DNA of 43,737 nucleotides, from positions 1 to 43,737 of IMG/VR virus record IMGVR_UViG_3300005607_000023; one strand, given 5' to 3'. The notes under the pieces were generated by a model. That model was not told the DNA's origin. It saw nothing but the letters and a program-made list of their open reading frames with translations, and did no database searches. Origin of the DNA: a virus. How positions within the stretch are numbered: position 1 is the first letter of the stretch; every line of letters starts with the position of its first letter. This document shows, in pieces, positions 8,592 to 16,236 of this stretch. The translations under genes were made by a program, and so were the position numbers.

Positions 8592-10520
8592 TCACGACAT
8601 CGGGCGGATGCCGCCCCAAGGTAGGTAGAACCCATTCGTCGTGTGGAACCAGGTGTTTGCCGAGTCAGCTGTGGTCCACGATCCCACGTTTGCGCGGCCG
8701 AGCCTAGCGATTGGGAACCGACCCATCCGACGGATCTCAAGCGGAAGGACTTCTGGACCTGGAGAGTTGAAGTAGTTGGTGTCGCGCCCACCGGCAATGA
8801 GATCGACTGGGAGCAGTTCTGAACCGCCCAGGAACGGTGTGTCGCCCGCTGAAGAATCGAACCTGATGCCGTTGTTGTTGCCGCCCTGCGTGGCAACGAA
8901 GTTGTAGGTCGCCAGAGCGCAGCTGATCGGACCCTGTCTCGGATTGAGGCTGTACGCTACGCCCGAGATGCCGTCATCTTGGTAGGTGCCCGTCCGCCAG
9001 TCGACGCCCTGTGAGTAGTTGGACTGTCCCACGACGAACAGCCGGTGGATGGGATCGGGCTGCAGGGGCACCGTCTCATCTTCGGGCAAGCCGAAAGCAG
9101 CAAACTCGTCAGATGCATTGAAGTACCCACGGTTGCAGACAACGACGGCACCAGTGACATCATCGCCCCAGATGTACATCCTCCACCGGTAATCATCTGT
9201 GTGCACTGCAGGTGGGAAAATATGGCCTGCATTGAATGACGTCATCACGTATGTGTTGTTTGTCGCGTACTCGTTACCCAGGACGCCAGCAGGCGCAACG
9301 TGGTCTGCGTAAGCGTGATCAGGGTTCAGACCGATCGTCAACCCGCGGTACGAGCTGCTGGCGGTGTTGTACCACAAGGCACCGTGGAGGTGACGGCCTC
9401 CGTTCTGGCCCGTGGCAAAGTCTCCTCCTGAACCGCTAAACCCTGGCGCGATCGACAGGGTGACGCCATTGCAAGCACCACCCGCTGATGCATCACCGGT
9501 ATCATACGCGCTCTCAAGGCACAGCCTGACCTGCCAGCCCGTTGAGTGTGGGCTCTGGTAGATGATGCGTAGACGATCGTATGAACCCTGGCCATGGTAA
9601 TGACCATCGTCGGGTGAGTTGTTGAAAGCGGGCCTGTCCAACAGCGACGCGACCATTGTCTTCGTCGGAGTTGCAGATGTGATGTACTCCGGGCTGTACG
9701 TCGGCGAGTTGGGCTCGATCACAGCGGGCGTTTTGGCGGTGATCCCACCATCAGCTTCGCACGGGTTCCAGATGTAGAAAAAGAACGCCTTGTTTGAGAG
9801 GTAGCCGAAGTAGTCATCAATGATGTCAACGCCCGTCGCTGCATTGACGTTCGGGTTCAACGTTTGATCGTTCGTGAAACCATAGACAGGCAAGAAGAGA
9901 GGCGAGCCGGTGTTGCCGATAACGGGTGAATCAACTCTGGGATGGCTCTGGACCGTGCTGTTTCCGCTATCAACGTGGTCCTCCAACTGCGGGTTGTTGT
10001 CCCACCCGTTCATGTCGACGTCACCGTCAGCATCAGCGTCGGTGTTGATCGGCATGTCGAGGTCATTGAAGACCGACTCTACCGGTGGAAAGACCGTCCA
10101 TGTGAAGCTGGGATCCGCGTATGGGACAGAACCCGAATCAAACGTTCGTGTGTCAAACGTGATGGTGCTACCGCCTGCGCTGATGATGCGATACAGGCCC
10201 GAGTTCACCAGTGGATACGTGTTGCTCTTGATCGCAAGGATGAAGTCGGTGCCACCCTGGGGAGACGCTACATGCCAGCCGCCAACAGAACCTGTCAACG
10301 TGAGAACACCGACTCCTGCTGACGATGACAACGTGTCACCCCCACTCGTTCCGCCCGTTTGGAGCGCGATGGGTAGAAGGTTGTTCAACCACTCACTACG
10401 CCCCGCGGCACCCACCCGAGTGAATCCCAGGACGCCTTCTAGGAAACAGGCGAGCGCGTACATCGAGCTGTACGAACCCGTAGAACCGACAACCAGGTCT
10501 CTGCAACAGTGGACTGCCAT
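8592..10520 (-). CDS. Type A fibre-like protein, copy A1 (with calcium-loop-like insertion)
   Basis: The frame encodes 642 residues, about 100-190 more than A2 and A3. It starts at ATG 10520, which overlaps the B1 stop as TGATG. Shared type A signatures include CRD near residue 6, a NSGLYRI stretch near residue 106, LSIAPGFSGSGGDF, RMYIWGDDVTG, HRLFVVGQSNYS and a C-terminal PWGG. An extra segment (about residues 150-310) absent from A2 and A3 holds DADADGDVD at 161-169, an Asp/Gly pattern typical of calcium-binding loops (EF-hand or dockerin/thrombospondin-3 type). The composition (Gly, Ser, Thr, Asn, Trp, Tyr) fits a beta-rich surface or fibre protein. No enzymatic motif is visible. Confidence 0.82.
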   Translation of the reverse strand: MAVHCCRDLVVGSTGSYSSMYALACFLEGVLGFTRVGAAGRSEWLNNLLPIALQTGGTSGGDTLSSSAGVGVLTLTGSVGGWHVASPQGGTDFILAIKSNTYPLVNSGLYRIISAGGSTITFDTRTFDSGSVPYADPSFTWTVFPPVESVFNDLDMPINTDADADGDVDMNGWDNNPQLEDHVDSGNSTVQSHPRVDSPVIGNTGSPLFLPVYGFTNDQTLNPNVNAATGVDIIDDYFGYLSNKAFFFYIWNPCEADGGITAKTPAVIEPNSPTYSPEYITSATPTKTMVASLLDRPAFNNSPDDGHYHGQGSYDRLRIIYQSPHSTGWQVRLCLESAYDTGDASAGGACNGVTLSIAPGFSGSGGDFATGQNGGRHLHGALWYNTASSSYRGLTIGLNPDHAYADHVAPAGVLGNEYATNNTYVMTSFNAGHIFPPAVHTDDYRWRMYIWGDDVTGAVVVCNRGYFNASDEFAAFGLPEDETVPLQPDPIHRLFVVGQSNYSQGVDWRTGTYQDDGISGVAYSLNPRQGPISCALATYNFVATQGGNNNGIRFDSSAGDTPFLGGSELLPVDLIAGGRDTNYFNSPGPEVLPLEIRRMGRFPIARLGRANVGSWTTADSANTWFHTTNGFYLPWGGIRPMS

Positions 10521-11917
10521 CAGAACCCCTCGAACATCTTACGACCGATGACGATCGCGTTGTCCCACGGCCACATCACGCCGCCACCGGTGTGAATCCA
10601 TCTGTCGCTGTCGTCACCGACCCGCATGTAGTAAGGATAACCTCCCCCGATGTACCTGACGGCACGAAGCCGCGCTCGGGCGAAGCTGAACTGGCCCGCG
10701 ACGCTTGCCTGTCCGCTGACAGTCGCCATCGACAACACGGGTTCTGGGAACAAGAATTTGGACTGGCGCTGGTTGAAGAACATGCTGGCCCAGCGTCCCA
10801 TGCGAAGGCCTTGTTGAGTGCCCGCCCAAATCGTGTTGTTCCATGACGAACCTGTGTAACCCCTGACCATGCAAGGCCACCGGCGGACCAACGTATCGTA
10901 GGGGCTCGGGAAGTGGAAGTGTGCGTAGCCGTATCCCACCTGGGCTGCAGTGCTGACGCCCAGGTTCCCAAAGTTGTTGGCACAGATCGGGTTGGGGTCG
11001 TTGGCTTGCGGATACAAACGGATGGGCACCTCGATGTGGAAGCTCGAGCCACCATTGGGCATGAAATTTCCGCCAGCCTGGCAGATGATGAATGCAATTC
11101 CGGCAATGATCGTAACGAAGCCATCGCCTCCACCGCTGTTGTGGAACCAGTCAGCCTGCGCCCACCCGCCACCGCCGGGACCGTCGCTGGTTACTTCGGG
11201 AAGGATGGGTTGGGATGCATCGCTGAACGATGAGATGCCATCCCAAGAACCGCTCGGAGACAGGATGATCTGCAACTGAGAGATGTTGCTGCTGGCGTGT
11301 GAACAAGACAACGAACACTGTGGCGTTGCTTGCCCGGGATTGACCTGTGATGCACGCGGGAACTGTAGGTTGACGAATTGTCCAACTGCGTACGGTCCAG
11401 CGTTCGCGGCGGCCAGGTAGTCGATGACCCGGTAATTGATGCCGTTCCGTGTAGTAAACGTGGGTTGCGAGTACACATCGGGCGGAGTGCCACCATAAGT
11501 CGGATCCAGCAAGAGGCTGGAGGAGTTCAACCACTTCCGGATCTTGTAGATACTGTCGTCGGTGCTTGTCGATCCCGACTGCCACAACGTGATCCACTTT
11601 CCCTCCATCGCGGGCGCGAAGGGCGTCGACCCTGTCACGTTGAAGTACGGCAGACCAGCGACAGTAGCACCGTCGCTGCCCGAAGCGATCAAGACATTGC
11701 TGCCAGTGAACCACCCGTCGGGCATGTTGTGGAAGACGCCCGGAGTGACTGATCCCAACCCTGGGTTCACCAAGTCGTTGCTACCGTTGACACAGAAGCC
11801 CCAGAACTCAAGGCACAGCCTCAGGACCCACGACATGCAACCGTCAGTACCGAAACTGGGTGCTGGGTTGACGTGGAACGCTCGGAGAAACTTTGCGTTG
11901 AGTACGGGAGCTGACAT
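10520..11917 (-). CDS. Type B fibre-like protein, copy B1
   Basis: The frame encodes 465 residues from ATG 11917, with a GAGGTG Shine-Dalgarno 5 bases upstream. Type B signatures are all present: LEFWGFCVNGSNDLVNPG near residue 36, WQSGSTSTDDSIYKI near 110, NGINYRVID near 155, NPGQA near 193, ILSPSGSW near 218, SSFHIEVPIRLYP near 290 and GGVMWPWDN near the C-terminus. The codons for WQSGSTSTDDSIY lie in a 34-base block identical to B2. The C-terminal RARLRAVRYI then WIHTGGGVMWPWD looks like a distant version of the type A C-terminus. It is probably a beta-rich tail or surface protein. Confidence 0.82.
   Translation of the reverse strand: MSAPVLNAKFLRAFHVNPAPSFGTDGCMSWVLRLCLEFWGFCVNGSNDLVNPGLGSVTPGVFHNMPDGWFTGSNVLIASGSDGATVAGLPYFNVTGSTPFAPAMEGKWITLWQSGSTSTDDSIYKIRKWLNSSSLLLDPTYGGTPPDVYSQPTFTTRNGINYRVIDYLAAANAGPYAVGQFVNLQFPRASQVNPGQATPQCSLSCSHASSNISQLQIILSPSGSWDGISSFSDASQPILPEVTSDGPGGGGWAQADWFHNSGGGDGFVTIIAGIAFIICQAGGNFMPNGGSSFHIEVPIRLYPQANDPNPICANNFGNLGVSTAAQVGYGYAHFHFPSPYDTLVRRWPCMVRGYTGSSWNNTIWAGTQQGLRMGRWASMFFNQRQSKFLFPEPVLSMATVSGQASVAGQFSFARARLRAVRYIGGGYPYYMRVGDDSDRWIHTGGGVMWPWDNAIVIGRKMFEGF
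11553..11586 (-). repeat. 34-base block identical to 14264-14297
   Basis: The block in B1 is identical to that in B2, although flanking codons differ. It encodes the QSGSTSTDDS stretch. It suggests recent gene conversion or strong constraint on this loop. Confidence 0.85.
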
Positions 11918-11924
11918 CTACACC

Positions 11925-13289
11925 TCACGGCAGGATCGAACCCTGCCACGGCAGGTAGATCCCGTCGTTCAGGTGGAGCCACGAATGAACAGAGTCAGTC
12001 GAGACCTGGAAGTACCCGTAGTTTGATCGGCCCATCTGGACGAAGGGGGCTGTCCCCAAACGCCTGCCCTCGAGGGGCATGTGTTCGTTGAGGTCTCCCA
12101 GGTGGTCATTACCTCCCACAAAGATGTCAACCGGGATCAATTCAGACGCAGCAATGTATGGGTTGTCGCCACCGTTGTTGGATCCCCGTGCGCTCGTGTT
12201 GCCAGGGGCAAAGACCTCGCCCGCGAGCGGGTTGTAGAGGCTGTAGATCGCAGTGATGGGCTGTCCGCTCAGACCGAAAGACACACCAGCCCTGTTCACA
12301 CCCTGGCCGCAGGCCCAGTAGATGCCGTTGTCGCCGCTGTTGCCAACCGCGTTGGCTCCCATCACGAACAAACGTTGGATCGGTTTGGGCGGCAACGGTT
12401 GTTCCTCGTTCACCGTCAGGCCGAACTGAGTGAAACTGCCTCCGCCGTTGCCACCGATGACCGGGCGGCATGCCGCGAAGCACGTACCGGTGGAATCGTC
12501 GCCCCACATGTAGAACCGACCTTGAGTGACGTTGTCAGGCCAGAAACCGACTGTTTCACCTACGAGTGATTGATCGTGGTTGTTGAAGAACAGGACGGCA
12601 TGGAGATGCGGTCCACCCACTGCAAAGTCACCGTGAATCGTTCCACCAAATCCAGGTGCGATCGTCACCGAACCACCGTTTGCTGATGGTGAGACGCTGC
12701 CTCCCTGGTAGTACTGGTCGTAGTTCGATTCAACGCAGATCCTGACCTGCCAGTTCAACGAAGACGGGCTCTGCAAGATGATGCGTGAGGCATTAGCACC
12801 CGCACCTTGTGTCTGGTACGTGCCCGTGGTTCCGTTGCCACCATTGGTGACGTTGGCGTTGAAAACGAACTCATTCTCACACACGGCCCACGTCATCCCG
12901 GTCTCGGCGGGCGGCACGTCTCCTGACCGGTAGTTGATGTAGAGCCAGTTGTTTCCCGTATCGACCGAGGTGACCCTGAACATGCCCGAGTTGAGCATCG
13001 GGTTGCCCGGACTCCGAAGGACCAGGATACGACCGATGTCGGCAATCGATACTGTGTAACCGTCTGGTGCGAAGGCGTAGATGTCGGTGCCGCCCTGGTT
13101 CAGACTGCCGTTGTTTCCGCTGCCTTTCGTGTAGGTGCTGCCGTCAATGTCCCAGTTTGTCTGGCCCACGACAACGTAGTTCAAGACCCTCCGCAGGAAG
13201 ATCGACAACAGGTAGTTGGCGTAGTAGGGTCCCCACTGGTTCAGCGGGTTGCCCCACGACAAGAAGTCTCTGCAAACGTGGAGTGTCAT
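11925..13289 (-). CDS. Type A fibre-like protein, copy A2
   Basis: The frame encodes 454 residues from ATG 13289, one base after the B2 stop. It is the shortest A copy. Signatures: VCRDFLSWG at the N-terminus, VVGQTNWD near residue 39, IGRILVLRSPGNP near 86, GMFRVTSVD near 102, SRIILQSPSSLNWQVRICVE near 168, TIAPGFGG, FYMWGDDSTG, QRLFVMGAN, ASELIPVDIFVGG, RRLGTAPFVQMGRSNYG and GIYLPWQGS at the C-terminus. The Ser/Gly/Asn-rich beta-type composition suggests a surface-exposed virion protein. It lacks the insertion of A1 and the C-terminal extension of A3, so it may be nearest to the basic A domain plan. Confidence 0.82.
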   Translation of the reverse strand: MTLHVCRDFLSWGNPLNQWGPYYANYLLSIFLRRVLNYVVVGQTNWDIDGSTYTKGSGNNGSLNQGGTDIYAFAPDGYTVSIADIGRILVLRSPGNPMLNSGMFRVTSVDTGNNWLYINYRSGDVPPAETGMTWAVCENEFVFNANVTNGGNGTTGTYQTQGAGANASRIILQSPSSLNWQVRICVESNYDQYYQGGSVSPSANGGSVTIAPGFGGTIHGDFAVGGPHLHAVLFFNNHDQSLVGETVGFWPDNVTQGRFYMWGDDSTGTCFAACRPVIGGNGGGSFTQFGLTVNEEQPLPPKPIQRLFVMGANAVGNSGDNGIYWACGQGVNRAGVSFGLSGQPITAIYSLYNPLAGEVFAPGNTSARGSNNGGDNPYIAASELIPVDIFVGGNDHLGDLNEHMPLEGRRLGTAPFVQMGRSNYGYFQVSTDSVHSWLHLNDGIYLPWQGSILP

Positions 13290-13290
13290 G

Positions 13291-14595
13291 TCAGCCCGCC
13301 AGGAAGAGGTTGTAGGGAAGGAGGGTGTTGTCCCATGGCCACATGATGCCGTTCACAACATGGAGCCACTCGCCATTGTTGCCGACCCTCTCGAACTGCG
13401 GGATGATCGGAGCAATGAATCTGACACGGCGTAGCCTGACACGTGCCAGTTGGTACTGTCCCGCGACGTTGGGCAAGCACGCCACAGCGTCAGTGAACAC
13501 AAACTTGTTCTGGTACGTGTTGAAGAACGTCCCGTTGAACCTGCCGTTCGATTGGTTTCCCACGTGGTTGGTGTCATCGATTCCAAAGAACCGACGACCG
13601 AACCCATAGTAGGCTCGCAACGTGTTGTCGGGCGGATTGTGCATAAAGATGCCACCGCCATAGTGGTTGCCAGAATCCGTCTGCGTGATCGTGTAGTCAG
13701 CGTATGGAATGACAACGATCGGATTGGGATCATCTCCCGCTGGATACAACCGTTGTGGGATCTCGATGTGCCAGCCCGAGCTGTCTTGGCTAGTGCAGTG
13801 GCTGTGACAGATGAAGAAATCGCCTGCACCCCACAAGCTGATGTAGCCAGGGCTCGACGCGCTCCAGTAGCTTGTATTGCCGCCACCCTGGGTGATGGGG
13901 CCGACGGGATCGGTGAACTTGTACGATCCGCTGTTGAGCCCCCATGAACCTGAGGGGGACAACACATAGTAGAGGCCTGACGCCAACACGCCGAAACCAG
14001 GAGGAGGTGCACCGTAAATGATAGCACACTGTGAGTTCGCCTGGCCCGGGTTGATGGTGCCCGCGTCGCTGAACTGGCAGATCAGCTGGCTCACCTGGCT
14101 GGTGTACGAACCGTTGGCCGAGGGAGTGAAGTCAACGATGCGCCAGTTGATGTTGTTCCGTGTTGTCAGTGACGGATGCAGCGAACCCGTGTAGGGCGTG
14201 CCACCGTGGAACACGTTGAGACGGATGCTGCTGGAGTTGAGCCACTGCGTGATCTGGTAGATGCTGTCGTCGGTGCTTGTCGATCCCGACTGCCACATCA
14301 CCAAGAACTTATTGACGTACGATGCCGAGAACGCATTGAGGTTCGTCGACTGGAAGAACGGCATGCCGACATTGGTGAACCCATCAGAACCCGATGCCAG
14401 GAGGCCCGTCTGGCTCGTCCACGGCATCTGGTACACGCCAGACACGGGAGCAAACGCTGCGAGTCCCGGGTTGACCAGGTCGTTGTCCCCATTGACGCAG
14501 AAACCCCAGAACTCGAAGACGAGCCTCAAGAGCCAGCCAAGCGAGTTGACTCCACCAGGAACGGGGTGAGCTCTGAGGAATTTAGCGGTCAGCAT
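13291..14595 (-). CDS. Type B fibre-like protein, copy B2
   Basis: The frame encodes 434 residues from ATG 14595, with an AGAAGGGG Shine-Dalgarno upstream. It matches B1 along its length: FEFWGFCVNGDNDLVNPG near residue 27, MWQSGSTSTDDSIYQI near 98, NNINWRIVDF near 145, NPGQANSQC, VLSPSGSW, GWHIEIPQRLYP, ARVRLRRVRF and a C-terminal GIMWPWDNTLLP. The N-terminus (LTAKFLRAHPV) matches LNAKFLRAFHV of B1. It is the copy that shares a 34-base identical DNA block with B1. The likely role is the same as B1: a beta-rich tail or receptor-facing protein. Confidence 0.82.
   Translation of the reverse strand: MLTAKFLRAHPVPGGVNSLGWLLRLVFEFWGFCVNGDNDLVNPGLAAFAPVSGVYQMPWTSQTGLLASGSDGFTNVGMPFFQSTNLNAFSASYVNKFLVMWQSGSTSTDDSIYQITQWLNSSSIRLNVFHGGTPYTGSLHPSLTTRNNINWRIVDFTPSANGSYTSQVSQLICQFSDAGTINPGQANSQCAIIYGAPPPGFGVLASGLYYVLSPSGSWGLNSGSYKFTDPVGPITQGGGNTSYWSASSPGYISLWGAGDFFICHSHCTSQDSSGWHIEIPQRLYPAGDDPNPIVVIPYADYTITQTDSGNHYGGGIFMHNPPDNTLRAYYGFGRRFFGIDDTNHVGNQSNGRFNGTFFNTYQNKFVFTDAVACLPNVAGQYQLARVRLRRVRFIAPIIPQFERVGNNGEWLHVVNGIMWPWDNTLLPYNLFLAG
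14264..14297 (-). repeat. 34-base block identical to 11553-11586
   Basis: This is the B2 copy of the block described for B1. In B3 the corresponding region differs (VPGSPGEAATDDGVYFI), so the identity is limited to B1 and B2. Confidence 0.85.
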
Positions 14596-14613
14596 GGAAC
14601 CCCTTCTATAGTA

Positions 14614-16236
14614 TCACGGCTTGGCAGGGTTGGAGCCACCCTTCTGCACTCCCGCGATGACTGGCACTTGGCGGAAGTACGAGTAGGTCTTGCGGTAGCG
14701 AGTGGCATCAACGTCGAGGATGTTCGGCGATTCGGGTGGAACGGGTGGATCGCTGCCCGGCAGGAACGCTCCACGGGGATCGAGGCCTTGTTGCAGCTCG
14801 TTGCTCCCGCTTGTTGCAGTCACTGCGCTGATCCCACCGAAAACCGCGTCACTCGGCGGCGGACCGCCCCACTGCATGAAGATGCCGTCTTCAGTGTGGT
14901 ACCATCCCCCGTCGCCTGTCACAGCCCACGGAGTGTAGTTGGCCCGGCCCTGCATGAAGAACGGCAAGCGTCCCAGCCGGCGGGGCTGGAGCGGGAACAA
15001 CGACGACGTTGTCGTTGAAGCGAACGTCGTGTCGATCGTTCCCAAGAGGATCTCGGCATCAAGGAGGTCGGTCCGACCGTTCCAGGCGCTGTCAGTCGAC
15101 GAGGTCACGTACCTGATGTGCTGAGCGCTGGGGTTGCTGATGTCGCTGTAGAGGCTCAACACACCGGCGACGGGGTAGCCCAGCTTACTCCATCCGATGA
15201 CCTGTGTGACGTTGTCCGAATGGAACTGTGACTGCCACGTCAGCTTCGACTGCGGGTTGCTCGACCCGAGGACGAACAACCTCGATGCATTGATGAACTC
15301 ATCACCCAAGTTTGAGTTCGATGGGATCTCGGTCTCGTCTGCCGTCAAACCAAAGACGCACCAACCCGAACCACTGAGACCCGGTGACACTGACAAGCTG
15401 ACGTTGTGGTTGACGATGCCACACGTTCCCGACACGTCATCAACGATCATCGAGATGCGCCACTGACCGTTCTGGTTGTAAGCGGGAGTGATGCCCACTG
15501 TCATGCCCTGGTACAGCTGGCCCGTGGTGTTGTACCACTCCGCCCCGTGCAGGAAGATCCTCTTGCCAGTGTTGTTGCCCGAGTCAACAGGATTGAAGTC
15601 TCCGATGCTGTTGCCACCGAAACCTGGAGCGATTGAGAAGCCTGACGGCACAGCCCCAGTGACGTCGTGGGATGACTCAAGGCACATCCTGACTTCCCAC
15701 GAGCTCTCGTCAGTGCTCCGAAGAATGATGCGGCTAGCGTTCGACACTGACGATGTGTTCGGCGTGTATGAACCGTAGTTCGCAGTCCCGTTGCTTCCCG
15801 TCCGCCACGACGTAGCAAAGCTGGCCTCATTGACGAAGAGGTGCCAGAACAGGTACTGCTCAGGCGGAGGTGGCGTGGCAGAACGGTAATCGATCACCAG
15901 GCAGTTGTGGGGAACATCGACACCCGTCACGCGGAATAGCCCAGAGTTGGCTTGCGGGTACAGCTGAGATTTCAGCGCCAGGATCCGACCGATGTCGTTG
16001 TTTGACACCAGGTGTGACCCAGTTGGCAAGAAGACCTCGTTGGACCCGAACCCCATGTTGATGGTCCCGCTGATCCCCTGGCTCACGCTCGCAGACCCCG
16101 CCAGATCGAAATTGGTCTGGCCCACGACAGAGAACCCGCCCACGTGGAGCATGAACATGCCCAGGGCGTACATGTTCGTGCCTGGGCACGATGCCGTCGT
16201 GATGGTCAGGAAGTCACGGCACAGGTGGATCGTCAT
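14614..16236 (-). CDS. Type A fibre-like protein, copy A3 (with C-terminal extension)
   Basis: The frame encodes 540 residues. The frame is open to 16314, but ATG 16236 is chosen because it overlaps the B3 stop as ATGA and the product then begins MTIHLCRDFL, matching MTLHVCRDFL of A2. Signatures: VVGQTNFDLAG, IGRILALKSQLYPQANSGLF, SRIILRSTDESSWEVRMCLE, SIAPGFGGNSIGDF, MIVDDVSGTC, SRLFVLGSSNPQ, RRLGRLPFFMQGRANY and FMQWGG. After the point where A1 and A2 end, A3 continues for about 80 residues, Gly/Ser then Pro-rich, ending with ATRYRKTYSYFRQVPV, a motif shared with the 155-residue protein at the other end of the array. Confidence 0.82.
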   Translation of the reverse strand: MTIHLCRDFLTITTASCPGTNMYALGMFMLHVGGFSVVGQTNFDLAGSASVSQGISGTINMGFGSNEVFLPTGSHLVSNNDIGRILALKSQLYPQANSGLFRVTGVDVPHNCLVIDYRSATPPPPEQYLFWHLFVNEASFATSWRTGSNGTANYGSYTPNTSSVSNASRIILRSTDESSWEVRMCLESSHDVTGAVPSGFSIAPGFGGNSIGDFNPVDSGNNTGKRIFLHGAEWYNTTGQLYQGMTVGITPAYNQNGQWRISMIVDDVSGTCGIVNHNVSLSVSPGLSGSGWCVFGLTADETEIPSNSNLGDEFINASRLFVLGSSNPQSKLTWQSQFHSDNVTQVIGWSKLGYPVAGVLSLYSDISNPSAQHIRYVTSSTDSAWNGRTDLLDAEILLGTIDTTFASTTTSSLFPLQPRRLGRLPFFMQGRANYTPWAVTGDGGWYHTEDGIFMQWGGPPPSDAVFGGISAVTATSGSNELQQGLDPRGAFLPGSDPPVPPESPNILDVDATRYRKTYSYFRQVPVIAGVQKGGSNPAKP

